From FEN-1073 sp050010135 (lineage in GTDB: Bacteria; Chloroflexota; Anaerolineae; Anaerolineales; RBG-16-64-43): a stretch of 52,030 bases of DNA. A program made the position numbers and the translations under genes. Positions 17,226 to 25,639 of this stretch are shown here, piece by piece. Position 1 is the stretch's first letter. The number at the start of each line of letters is the position of its first letter. Location: NCBI GenBank assembly GCA_050010135.1, contig JBEKLP010000007.1, positions 1 through 52,030 of the forward strand, written 5' to 3'. The notes below the pieces were generated by a model. The model was not told the origin of the DNA. It did no database searches and saw nothing but the letters and a program-made list of their open reading frames with translations.

Positions 17226-18653
17226 ATGTCCGTAACCCAGCAACAGGTCGTGGAGAAATATTTCGGAGGCGCCGCGACAATCGGCAACGGCGGCGCACTG
17301 GGGGTAAAAGATCCGGCGAAGATTGCGGCTCAGGCGGAAACCCTGGCCCGCACATCCGCCTTTGGATCGCCCGGTGAATGTGGTCAGGCCCGTTGGCTGA
17401 TATGGGAAACCGCGCTGGCGCTTGGAATCGTGCCGGCGTCGATCAACGACCTCTACCAGGCCCGGGGGAAAGGTTCTATCGCAAAGCAATTCACCGTTCC
17501 CGCCATGAACCTGCGTGTCATGGCGTTCGATTCCGCACGGGCGGCTTTCCGCGCGGCTAAGAAACGCTCGGTTGGACCGTTGATTTTCGAAATCGCGCGT
17601 TCGGAAATGACCTATACCGACCAACGGCCGGCCGAATATACCGCATCGATCCTCGCGGCCTCGATCGCCGAGGGTTGGAAGGGGCCCGTGTTTATCCAAG
17701 GCGACCATTTCCAGGTTTCGCCAAAGAAATACGCCTCCTCTCCCGAGTCCGAAATTAAAGCCATCCAGGACCTTATCGGCGAAGCCATCCAGGCCGGTTT
17801 CTATAACATCGACATCGACACATCCACCATGGTCGATCTCACCAAGCAAACGGTTCCGGAACAACAGGCCGTCAACAGCAAACTCTGCGCCGATTTCACG
17901 GCGTTCATCCGCCAGAAGCAGCCCGTCGGGATTCAGATTTCCGTCGGCGGAGAGATCGGCGAAGTGGGCGGGCACAACAGCAACGAGGAGGAACTCCGCG
18001 CGTTCCTCGGATTATATGCCGATGAATTGAAGAAGATGGATCCGAAAGCCGTCGGGCTCAGCAAGATCAGCATTCAAACCGGAACCTCGCACGGCGGAGT
18101 GGTTCTGCCAAACGGAAAAATGGCGCAGGTGGCGGTGGATTTCGACACCTTGAAGAAACTTTCCCTCATCGCTCGTACATCCTACGGGCTCGGTGGAGCC
18201 GTACAGCACGGGGCCTCCACCCTGCCGGAAGACGCTTTCCGCAAATTTCCGGAATATGAAACCTGCGAAGTTCATCTGGCGACCAATTTCCAAAGCATGG
18301 CATTCGATCATCTTCCCCCCGCCCTGCGCGAGGAGATCTATGCATGGGTCCGGGATCAGTGTGTGGACGAACGCAAGGACAAGGATACCGAGGAGCAATT
18401 CCTTTACAAGGCCAGAAAAAAGGCCGTCGGTCCCTTCAAGAAACGATGCTGGGATATGCCCGCGGAGAACCGCCAAGCCCTGGACGCGGCCTGGGAAAAG
18501 CAATTCGGGTTCCTATTCGACCAACTGCGGGTGGACAACACGAAGGATATTCTGGAAAAATTCGTCCGCCCCGTGCCGATCCACAAACCGCTTTCCAGTT
18601 TCGGCGCGGTGGACGTGGATGATTCCCACGCAGCCAAAGATCTGGCGGACTGA
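17226..18653 (+). CDS. Class II fructose-bisphosphate aldolase-like protein
   Basis: The protein has 475 residues, well above the 280-350 of ordinary class II aldolases. A TIM-barrel with aldolase-type strands is visible: FIQGDHFQ (157-163, the place of the DH zinc/proton-donor motif), NIDIDTSTMVD, GGEIGEVGGHN, QTGTSHGGVVLPNGK and YGLGGAVQHGAST. Long aldolase-like proteins of this type are found in several phyla and are usually annotated by similarity only. GGAGG lies five bases before the ATG; a terminator follows. Sugar-phosphate cleavage is likely but the substrate is not certain. Confidence 0.75.
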   Translation: MSVTQQQVVEKYFGGAATIGNGGALGVKDPAKIAAQAETLARTSAFGSPGECGQARWLIWETALALGIVPASINDLYQARGKGSIAKQFTVPAMNLRVMAFDSARAAFRAAKKRSVGPLIFEIARSEMTYTDQRPAEYTASILAASIAEGWKGPVFIQGDHFQVSPKKYASSPESEIKAIQDLIGEAIQAGFYNIDIDTSTMVDLTKQTVPEQQAVNSKLCADFTAFIRQKQPVGIQISVGGEIGEVGGHNSNEEELRAFLGLYADELKKMDPKAVGLSKISIQTGTSHGGVVLPNGKMAQVAVDFDTLKKLSLIARTSYGLGGAVQHGASTLPEDAFRKFPEYETCEVHLATNFQSMAFDHLPPALREEIYAWVRDQCVDERKDKDTEEQFLYKARKKAVGPFKKRCWDMPAENRQALDAAWEKQFGFLFDQLRVDNTKDILEKFVRPVPIHKPLSSFGAVDVDDSHAAKDLAD

Positions 18654-18680
18654 TCCGCGCAATCGGCTTTCCTCGATAAA

Positions 18681-18712
18681 ACAAAACGCCCGGTAGCCGG
18701 GCGTTTTGTTTT
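18681..18712. terminator. Bidirectional terminator between the aldolase-like gene and rsmD
   Basis: A 13-pair perfect stem (ACAAAACGCCCGG with CCGGGCGTTTTGT) has a three-base loop. It is T-rich on the right and A-rich on the left, so it can stop both convergent genes. It overlaps the rsmD stop region. Confidence 0.88.
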
Positions 18713-19265
18713 ATTCACCAGGTTTTTCAAAAAATATTAGTAGCGTACTGCCATATCGGCGCCGGTCGAACTCCGAGAGATTTACCGCCGCGATGGCTTG
18801 CGCTTCCTTTGGATCGATCTGGACCACAACCATCCCGTCGGGCGCCAGCCAGTCCGGATGGCTGTCGATCGACTGCAACGCGCGAATCCACAAACTCCGG
18901 TATTGCGGCGGGGCTACATAGATGATGTCAAACGGCCGGCGTTCCCTGCGTTCGAGAAAGGAAAAGGAATCCGATCGAACGACAACGGCTTTCTCTTCCA
19001 GCAGGGTCGACTTGAGATTCTCGCGGAGGATGCGGATCGCGTCGGGATCGATATCCACAAAGACCGCCTCCCGCGCTCCGCGGGAAAGCGCCTCGATGCC
19101 CACACCGCCGGTTCCGGCGAACAAATCGAGAAAGGCGGAACCTTGCATATCCCCCGAAATGAGATCGAACAGGGCGACCTTCACCCGGTCGGTGATCGGA
19201 CGGGTGGTTTCTCCCGGCACCGGTTTTAATCGTCTTCCCTTGGCTGTCCCGGCGATTACGCGCAT
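18711..19265 (-). CDS. rsmD: 16S rRNA (guanine-966-N2)-methyltransferase RsmD-like, altered catalytic motif
   Basis: The 184-residue protein has the RsmD start MRVIAGTAKGRRLKPV, the TRPITDRVKVALFDLI segment and the SAM-binding FLDLFAGTGGVGIEALSRGA. The catalytic [ND]PPY motif, which should read DPPY, is APPQ (residues 118-121) here, so the expected Asp and aromatic residue are missing, although a Tyr follows. RsmD methylates G966 of 16S rRNA; whether this protein is active is open. It lies 31 bases after the kinase gene on the same strand. Confidence 0.85.
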   Translation of the reverse strand: MRVIAGTAKGRRLKPVPGETTRPITDRVKVALFDLISGDMQGSAFLDLFAGTGGVGIEALSRGAREAVFVDIDPDAIRILRENLKSTLLEEKAVVVRSDSFSFLERRERRPFDIIYVAPPQYRSLWIRALQSIDSHPDWLAPDGMVVVQIDPKEAQAIAAVNLSEFDRRRYGSTLLIFFEKPGE

Positions 19266-19296
19266 TGGGTCTTGGCGAGAAGCAACGCAAGGATTA

Positions 19297-21336
19297 TCAC
19301 GCGGCGGGGATCGGCCGCCATGCGGGGTCGGTTTCGCTCGAACGCTCGGTCGTGATCCGGCGGGGTTCCGCCGCCCCGACGATCGGCAGCAGGTAGATGT
19401 CCCGGTTCTGTTTGATCGTCATGTCGAAGAGAACCCACTTTCCATCAGGGGAGAATCTGGCAACCGTAGTCCCTTGATTCGCCGGACTGATGGGAATTTG
19501 ATTGAACGGGGAGTCTTTTTTGTAAATGACGACCTGTCGATGCGATGCCAGTACATAAAGGATGTAATTATCGATCGACCAATCGGGGCTCTCCGTGGAC
19601 TCGGTCACCGTGGAAAATTCTTTCTGGAGTAAATTTACCGGATCTGCATTTTCGATAAACACAACTGAACTATTGCCGACCGACGCAACAAAAACAATGT
19701 TTTTTCCATCCGGCGACCACCGACCTTGATAGTCGATCCCTCCCACAATGCTGAGCAGACGCCGGTTGTCTCCGTAGGCATCCATCAAATAAATGTGCGA
19801 GCGTTTATCCTGTACCGATGTGACAATTATGGATTTTCCATCCGGAGACCACGCGGGGTCGTAATCGCCACCGGGAACCTTGGTTAACGACGTCCTGCCT
19901 GATCCGTCAAAGTTTAAACGGAAGATGGACGTGCTGTTATAGGGACCATCTAAAGTCCTACAAGGGGAAGTAAAAATCAGTTGCATTCCGTCCGGCGACC
20001 AATCTGGTTGGCATGCACCTTCCGGCTCGGTGGTGAGTTGCTTAAGGTTCGTCCCATCAAGAGTCATGGAAAATATTTGCGGAATTCCCGTCCGATCCGA
20101 GACAAAAGCGATCATCCCGGATTTTCCCACGGGGGTAGTGACGATGGTCGGAGTGACGGTCGGGATGGGAGTATCCGTTCCAGCAATAGGTAGGCTGGTG
20201 ACAGCTTGCGTTGGGGTAACAGTTATCGTGGGAAGCAGCGCCGTTTCCGTTTGCCCGCTGATGGAAAAGGTCGGTGTCGAGTTGGAAATTGAACGCAGGG
20301 AAGCCAGTATATTCTCCGGTCCGATGAATGCAAACGCCAACCCTCCCACGACGGCCAAAAGCGCTAGGAATCCGATCATCAGCGCACAACCCAGCGGAAA
20401 TCTCCGGGAGTGTTGGGGCGCGGGTGCGGCCGGTTTTTTCGGCGGAGGAGCGGGTTTATTCGAAGGCACGGCGTCTGCGACCGCATCGGGTTTCTTGGGT
20501 GGCGCGGATACGGCCGGAGTTTGTACGGCGGGAGGCAACGCGAGTGTGAGAGCTTTCTGGAAATCACCGATAAGCTGATAGCGGTTCTCCGGTAGAACCT
20601 CCAATGCTTTCTCGATGGTTGAGGCAACAGCGCCTGTAACTTTCGGATTCCGGGTGCGGATCGGCGTCAGCGATTTCTGCCCCAACGCCCTTTCCAGACC
20701 ATCCTCCGGCATGCTTCCGGTCAGCAGGGTGTACATGGTAGCCGCCAAAGCGTAAATGTCGGTCCGTACGTCGGTACGGCTGGCGCCATATTGTTCTGGC
20801 GGAGAATAACCCGGCGTCATGGCTTTGGCTCCGGTGGTCGTGGTTGGCCCTTCCATCAAACGGGCCAGGCCGAAATCCACCAGTACCGCGCGTCCATCGG
20901 GGGTGATGCGGATGTTCCCCGGCTTAATATCCCGATGCACGACGGGTGGCTGTCGGTTGTGCAGATAATGCAGCGCGTCGCAAATTTGGCGCGCCCAGTC
21001 AACCGTTTGCCGCTCGTTGGGAAGATTACCCTTATCGATCCTCGATCGGAGGTCTTCGCCGTCGATGAAATCCATCACCAGGTACTGGCCTTGCCCGGCA
21101 ATGACGAAATGGTCCGTAACCCGAGGGAGGTTTGGGTGGCGCAGGCCGGCTAGAATTGTCGCTTCACGGCGGAATTGGCGCGCGTATTCTTCGGTAGTAA
21201 ATAAATTCTCTTTGACAGCGACCTGGATGCCGAGGTTTTCATCCAAAGCCTGATAGACGGATCCCATTCCGCCGCGCCCCAGAACGGATTCGATCCGATA
21301 ACGTCCGTATAATAAATATCCCTTTTCCAGCGACAT
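19297..21336 (-). CDS. Membrane Ser/Thr protein kinase with PD40/TolB-like propeller (copy A)
   Basis: The cytoplasmic PknB-type kinase domain (1 to about 265) is complete: glycine loop GRGGMGSV, Lys42 in VAVKEN, Glu58, HRD at 134-136, DFG at 154-156, Thr-rich activation loop and PPEQY. A Pro-rich linker, one transmembrane helix (about 315-339) and a Thr/Pro-rich outer stalk follow. From about 410 there are PD40-type blades (IAFVSDRTGIPQIF, PDWSPDGMQLIF, PAWSPDGKSI, RFSPDGKWVLF). I infer a receptor kinase sensing through its propeller. The start 21336 follows GAGG and aligns with copy B; an earlier in-frame start at 21351 is less likely. Confidence 0.93.
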   Translation of the reverse strand: MSLEKGYLLYGRYRIESVLGRGGMGSVYQALDENLGIQVAVKENLFTTEEYARQFRREATILAGLRHPNLPRVTDHFVIAGQGQYLVMDFIDGEDLRSRIDKGNLPNERQTVDWARQICDALHYLHNRQPPVVHRDIKPGNIRITPDGRAVLVDFGLARLMEGPTTTTGAKAMTPGYSPPEQYGASRTDVRTDIYALAATMYTLLTGSMPEDGLERALGQKSLTPIRTRNPKVTGAVASTIEKALEVLPENRYQLIGDFQKALTLALPPAVQTPAVSAPPKKPDAVADAVPSNKPAPPPKKPAAPAPQHSRRFPLGCALMIGFLALLAVVGGLAFAFIGPENILASLRSISNSTPTFSISGQTETALLPTITVTPTQAVTSLPIAGTDTPIPTVTPTIVTTPVGKSGMIAFVSDRTGIPQIFSMTLDGTNLKQLTTEPEGACQPDWSPDGMQLIFTSPCRTLDGPYNSTSIFRLNFDGSGRTSLTKVPGGDYDPAWSPDGKSIIVTSVQDKRSHIYLMDAYGDNRRLLSIVGGIDYQGRWSPDGKNIVFVASVGNSSVVFIENADPVNLLQKEFSTVTESTESPDWSIDNYILYVLASHRQVVIYKKDSPFNQIPISPANQGTTVARFSPDGKWVLFDMTIKQNRDIYLLPIVGAAEPRRITTERSSETDPAWRPIPAA

Positions 21337-21429
21337 CTTATCCTCGACCAACCTGCGGCGAAACCGGTCCGTTGAATGCAGGCTTTCCCGGAAGCGCTTT
21401 TAAAGTTGGGATCTCGTTTTGGAGCGATG

Positions 21430-21438
21430 ATTATATCA
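21430..21438 (-). promoter_or_regulatory. Extended -10 promoter of kinase A
   Basis: The minus strand reads TGATATAAT, 94 bases before the ATG. The identical sequence lies 92 bases before the kinase B start, in a conserved block. Confidence 0.55.
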
Positions 21439-21547
21439 AACCCCGGCCGAAAAAACGTAACCGCGGAGAAATCTTTTGGTTGGGGAGGTTTTTAACAATG
21501 ATCCCCCCCATGCACTATTTACGAAAGGAAAAGCACCTCCGACAATA

Positions 21548-21811
21548 ATCCTTCCCTTCCACTTCCGATCCCCTGACTGCGGTTTTCCAATTGGTCAAGA
21601 ACAGCCGTTTGGAACAAGCCAAGGAAGTCTTCACGCGATTCCCTATTCAGAAGGCATACTTGGATCAGGTCGATTTTTTAGTGAGGTTGTTGAATTCTGA
21701 CCCCGCCTGGAGGAATTGTCTACACTATCCCCTGTACCGTTTTCAATGTGCGTCCTTTGGCGGCGCTGGCGATTACCTGCAAGACGCTACGAGGAATGGA
21801 TGCGGAGGGGG
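21548..21811 (+). pseudogene. Decayed copy of the TPR gene at 23954
   Basis: The stretch TCCTTCCCTTCCACTTCC is almost the same as the beginning of the gene at 23954, and the readable frame gives LVKNSRLEQAKEVFTRF against LVIDGRLDQAKEVLTKY in the intact gene. The region that should hold the ATG is deleted, similarity fades after about 60 codons with frame changes, and the copy stops where kinase B ends. It cannot make the TPR protein. It is the remnant left by the duplication. Confidence 0.75.
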
Positions 21812-23740
21812 TCAGGATCCGGCGTGGATTGGCCGCCAGGCAGGGTCGGTTTCGATCGAAAGATCGGAAGTTATCCGGCGTGGTATTTTTTCTCCGACTA
21901 TGGGGAGAAGATATAGATCACGGTTATTTTTAACTACCTTGTCAAACAGTATCCATTTTCCGTCCGGGGAGAATCTGGCGGCCGTAGTTCCTTGACCCGC
22001 GGGAGTGAGTTCGATTTGAGTAAAGCGCTGGTCAACATTATACAAGACGAGCTGGCCGCGGGATCTCAGGACATATAGAATGAAATTATCGACCGACCAG
22101 TCGGGGCTCATGGTGGTATCGGTTACGGTGGAAAACTCGATCCGATGTAAATTCACGGGATCGATATTTTCGATGAACACAACCGACCGGTCGCCGGGTT
22201 CGGAAATAAACACAATTCGTTTTCCATCCGGAGACCATCGCGGTTGATAGTCGACCGCGCCCGTCGGGCTGAGGGAGACACGGTTATCTCCGTTCAAATC
22301 CATCACGTATATATGCTGACGATTTTCTTGAAGCGATGTCATGGCGATCAATTTGCCGTCCGGCGACCAGGCCGGAAAGTAATCGCCGCCGGGCATCTTC
22401 GTCAACAAGGTTTGTCCGGATCCGTCCGCGTCGATCCGGAAGATGGATGCCTTGTTGTATGGTCCGTCGATGGACTCACACGGTGAGATAAAAACCAATT
22501 GCATCCCATCCGGCGACCAATCCGGCTGACAGGCTCCTTCCGGCAGATCGGTGAGCTGCTGTAAATTCTTTCCGTCGATATCCATGGAATAAATTTGTGA
22601 AATGCCGGACCGGTCTGAGACAAAAGCGAGCGTGCCGGAATTGCCGACAGGGGTGGATATAACGGTCGGAAGGACGGTTGGAACGGGTTTATTGGTTGTG
22701 ATCAACGGTAAAGGAGTGTACGCTTCCTTCGGTGTTGGCGAGGAAAATGACAACAGGGACGTAAGATGTTGGTTGCCGATAAGGGCAAATATCAATGCTC
22801 CGGCGACAACCAACAGCGCGAGGGCACCAATTGCCAGAATCCATCCCAGCGGAAATCCTCCGGATCGTTGAGGCACACGGGAAATCTCTCCAGGTTTCTC
22901 GGGGGGCGCGGAACCATCCTGGATTGGCACATCGGATGGCAGGGACACGACGAGGGCTTTCCGGAACTCGCCGACTGTCTGTTGCCGGTTCTCCGGGAGA
23001 ATCTCTAGGGCTTTCTCGATAGCTGCCGCGATGCCGGGCGATATTTTCGGATTCCGGGTGCGTACGGGCGTCAGTGTTTCCTTTCCCAGCGCGCGTTTCA
23101 AGCCGTCTTCCGGTAGGCTGCCGGTCAAGAGGGCATACAGCGTGGCCGCCAAGCCGTAGATATCGGATCGAGTGTCGGTGCTGCTGGATCCGTATTGCTC
23201 CGGCGGAGAATAGCCAGCAGTCGTTGCTTTGGCCCCGGTGGTCGTGGCCTTCCCTTCCATCACCCGGACCAAACCGAAATCCACCAGGACTGCGCGACCG
23301 TCCGGAGTGAGGCGGATGTTGCCCGGTTTGACGTCGCGATGCAAGATCGGTGGTTGCTTGTTGTGCAGGAATTGCAGAGCGTCGCAAATTTGGCGCGCCC
23401 ATTCAACGACGGACCGTTCGTCGGAAGGGCTGCCTTTTTCGATCTTTGACTGAAGATCTTCGCCGGCGATGAAATCCATGACGAGATACTGACCCTGTCC
23501 GGCGATGCTGAAATGGTCGGTGACCCGTGGAAGGTTTGGGTGGTGCAAGCTGGCCAGAATCGTCGCCTCGCGGCGGAATTGACGCACGGAATCTTCGTTG
23601 GTAAAAAAGTTCTCTTTGACTGCGACCTGGATGCCGAGATTTTCATCTAGCGCTTGATATACCGATCCCATTCCACCGCGCCCCAGGACCGATTCGATCC
23701 GGTATCGTCCATATAATAAATTTCCAATTTCCAACGCCAT
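21812..23740 (-). CDS. Membrane Ser/Thr protein kinase with PD40/TolB-like propeller (copy B)
   Basis: This 642-residue paralogue of the kinase at 19297 has the same plan: kinase domain with GRGGMGSV, VAVKEN, HRDVKPGNI and VDFGLVRV, a short linker, one membrane helix (FPLGWILAIGALALLVVAGA), a shorter stalk than copy A, and a PD40 propeller (LAFVSDRSGISQIY, PRWSPDGKRIVF). All catalytic residues are kept. The linker and stalk have diverged most, while kinase and propeller are close, so both copies are probably functional receptors with different signals or partners. GAGG precedes the ATG. Confidence 0.93.
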   Translation of the reverse strand: MALEIGNLLYGRYRIESVLGRGGMGSVYQALDENLGIQVAVKENFFTNEDSVRQFRREATILASLHHPNLPRVTDHFSIAGQGQYLVMDFIAGEDLQSKIEKGSPSDERSVVEWARQICDALQFLHNKQPPILHRDVKPGNIRLTPDGRAVLVDFGLVRVMEGKATTTGAKATTAGYSPPEQYGSSSTDTRSDIYGLAATLYALLTGSLPEDGLKRALGKETLTPVRTRNPKISPGIAAAIEKALEILPENRQQTVGEFRKALVVSLPSDVPIQDGSAPPEKPGEISRVPQRSGGFPLGWILAIGALALLVVAGALIFALIGNQHLTSLLSFSSPTPKEAYTPLPLITTNKPVPTVLPTVISTPVGNSGTLAFVSDRSGISQIYSMDIDGKNLQQLTDLPEGACQPDWSPDGMQLVFISPCESIDGPYNKASIFRIDADGSGQTLLTKMPGGDYFPAWSPDGKLIAMTSLQENRQHIYVMDLNGDNRVSLSPTGAVDYQPRWSPDGKRIVFISEPGDRSVVFIENIDPVNLHRIEFSTVTDTTMSPDWSVDNFILYVLRSRGQLVLYNVDQRFTQIELTPAGQGTTAARFSPDGKWILFDKVVKNNRDLYLLPIVGEKIPRRITSDLSIETDPAWRPIHAGS

Positions 23741-23831
23741 CTTTTCCTCGCGAGCCCCTGACGAACGCGGTGAGATTATATGCAGGTTTTCCGTGAGCGC
23801 CTTTATAAATAGACCTTGTTTTCGAACAATG

Positions 23832-23840
23832 ATTATATCA
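23832..23840 (-). promoter_or_regulatory. Extended -10 promoter of kinase B
   Basis: TGATATAAT on the minus strand, 92 bases before the ATG, conserved with copy A. A second TATAAT on the same strand lies nearer the gene at 23775-23780. Confidence 0.5.
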
Positions 23841-23893
23841 AACCACGGCTAAAAAGCCGTAAATTTTTAAGGAGTTTTTTATCCGGAGGGCTT

Positions 23894-23923
23894 TTGACAA
23901 TATTGCCCTCCTTATGCCATACT
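23894..23923 (+). promoter_or_regulatory. Promoter of the TPR gene
   Basis: TTGACA (23894-23899) and CATACT (23918-23923) are 18 bases apart, 30 bases before the ATG. The decayed copy has a corresponding but altered sequence. Confidence 0.45.
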
Positions 23924-23953
23924 TGAGAAAGAAAACGACCTGCCGATAAATCC

Positions 23954-24712
23954 ATGACCGAATCCTTCCCTTCCACTCCCGATCCCCTGACTGCCGCCAC
24001 CCAATTGGTCATCGACGGCCGTTTGGATCAGGCGAAGGAAGTCCTCACAAAGTACCTAATGAAAAACCCCTCTTCGGAACAGGGCTGGCTTCTGATGAGT
24101 TTTGTTTTAGCCGACGCCGCCCAACAAAGGGATTGCCTGGAGCGGGTATTGCGGATCAACCCGAATAATATGGTGGCCCAATCCAAGCTGGAGCATCTCC
24201 TGGGCAAACGGATGGAAGAGCAGTTCCAGGGTAAAAGTACTCCCCCTTCCTCTACGCCTGCAAAAGTTGAATCCCCCGCAGAGAATAGTCCGGTTACCCC
24301 CGTTTTATCGGTACCGCCGGCCTCCGAAGAGCGTGTCGAACGATCCCAACCGGTAAGGGTCCGTCCCGTTCCAGCCAGAGCATCCGAAGCACACGCTTTG
24401 CCAGCAAGGAAATCCACCCTGTCCGGAAGAAGGTTCTGGATCATCTCCATCATCTTGATCATAATCATTTTAGGTATCATCGGCGTGATTCTATATATTG
24501 GTGTGATTGGACCGGCGATATCCCGCCTGTCGATAGCATCCACGCCTACGACGCAAGCGGTCATCGTCCCCACGTTGCCTCCCGTTTGGACAAGCACACC
24601 GACTCCCACAATAACCTTGACGTCGGTTCCCACTTCCACACCAACTGTCACACTCACGCCCACGGCGACGGCTACCGAGTTAAAATCCAAAACAGCCACG
24701 AAGAAACGCTGA
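23954..24712 (+). CDS. TPR protein with single membrane helix and Thr/Pro-rich tail
   Basis: The 252-residue protein begins with TPR-like helices (about 10-90, including DGRLDQAKEVLTKYLMKNP), then a Pro/Ser/Arg-rich linker, one very hydrophobic helix (161-187) and an outer tail rich in Thr and Pro (STPTVTLTPTATATE) ending in Lys/Arg. The stalk resembles those of the divergent kinases, which suggests it acts on the same membrane, perhaps as kinase partner or substrate. This link rests on the conserved divergent arrangement only. A decayed copy lies at 21548. Confidence 0.85.
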   Translation: MTESFPSTPDPLTAATQLVIDGRLDQAKEVLTKYLMKNPSSEQGWLLMSFVLADAAQQRDCLERVLRINPNNMVAQSKLEHLLGKRMEEQFQGKSTPPSSTPAKVESPAENSPVTPVLSVPPASEERVERSQPVRVRPVPARASEAHALPARKSTLSGRRFWIISIILIIIILGIIGVILYIGVIGPAISRLSIASTPTTQAVIVPTLPPVWTSTPTPTITLTSVPTSTPTVTLTPTATATELKSKTATKKR

Positions 24713-24845
24713 GGAGCAATCTCTCAGGGTCAATTGGCTGGGTGACCTTAAAAGAAATTCTGTTTTCCCCCCATGAAAACATTGCCCAAATAATCTCTCA
24801 TTATCCTGCGATTGCATTTCCTTGTATGATAGCGCGGGTTAATTC

Positions 24846-25520
24846 TCAGGCTGGAAATCTACCCGCAGCATCCTTAACCACCGGCCCGTGCCCGGGACAA
24901 ACGACGCGCGCTCCAAGCCCGGCCTGGTGCTTGACGGCCTCCCCGGCTTTCACCGCATCCCAGGTAAAAGAGGGTCGGGATCCAAGCAATCCCTTGTCAT
25001 CCGCTATGATCGAATCGCCCGTAAACAAAACGCCCAAGGCAGGCAAATAATAAGAAAAATGACCGGGCGTATGCCCGATGGTTTCCACGGCGCGCAAGCC
25101 TCCCGCCACGGGTAGCATCCAGCCGTCCGTAATCAGCTCATCGGCAGGAGAGGGTTGCGTGCCGAACAGGCGTCCGGCGATGGACATGAGCAGCCGGCGC
25201 ACGGAGAAACCGCCGGTTTTGATCGGACGGGACGATTTCCCTTCGCTCATCGCCTGGGATTCCACGGCGCCGGCATATACGTGCGCACCGGTCACTTTTT
25301 TCAACGCACTCACCCCGCCCACATGGTCCATGTCGGCATGGGTGATCAAGATGCGCTTTAGGTCGTGCGGAGAACGCCCCAGGCTATCGATGTATTGAAG
25401 AATTTTTTTCCCGCTGCCCGGAACGCCGGCGTCGATCAGGGTCAAACCTTCCAGCTCGACGATCAAATAGGAATTGGCGAACACCCCGGGGATTTGATAA
25501 ATATCCTTAACAATTTCCAT
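24846..25520 (-). CDS. MBL-fold metallo-hydrolase
   Basis: The 224-residue protein has the metallo-beta-lactamase fold motifs: THADMDHVGG (from 60), GHTPGHFSYY, FTGDSII and CPGHGPV. In the first motif the second His of HxHxDH is Asp (H61-x-D63-x-D65-H66), a variant known in a large subgroup of the family. It probably hydrolyses a thioester, phosphoester or lactone, but the substrate is unknown. I chose the ATG at 25520 because GGAAGGAA lies just before it; an upstream GTG at 25541 would include that site. Confidence 0.88.
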   Translation of the reverse strand: MEIVKDIYQIPGVFANSYLIVELEGLTLIDAGVPGSGKKILQYIDSLGRSPHDLKRILITHADMDHVGGVSALKKVTGAHVYAGAVESQAMSEGKSSRPIKTGGFSVRRLLMSIAGRLFGTQPSPADELITDGWMLPVAGGLRAVETIGHTPGHFSYYLPALGVLFTGDSIIADDKGLLGSRPSFTWDAVKAGEAVKHQAGLGARVVCPGHGPVVKDAAGRFPA

Positions 25521-25639
25521 ATCGTTCCTTCCCAAAGACACGGTTGGGCGGAGTAGTCAAACGGCGGATTATTTGGATGTTTTGGTATTGTAGTGCAAAT
25601 GGATTATTATTTTATCAGCAAGGATTATTTCGAAGTCGA

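Larger units (their letters stand above)
19297..21811. repeat. Tandem segmental duplication, left copy
   Basis: The segment holds kinase A, its promoter region and the decayed start of a divergent TPR gene, in the same order and spacing as the right copy (21812-24712). The shared intergenic stretch includes the ATTATATCAAACC block at 21430 and 23832. Confidence 0.75.
21812..24712. repeat. Tandem segmental duplication, right copy
   Basis: This copy holds kinase B, the shared promoter block and the complete TPR gene. It abuts the left copy directly. Confidence 0.75.

Noticed and set aside
21591..21995. 134-codon open frame as a real gene
   Set aside because: It is the decayed TPR copy running on into the antisense of kinase B; the proper start is deleted.
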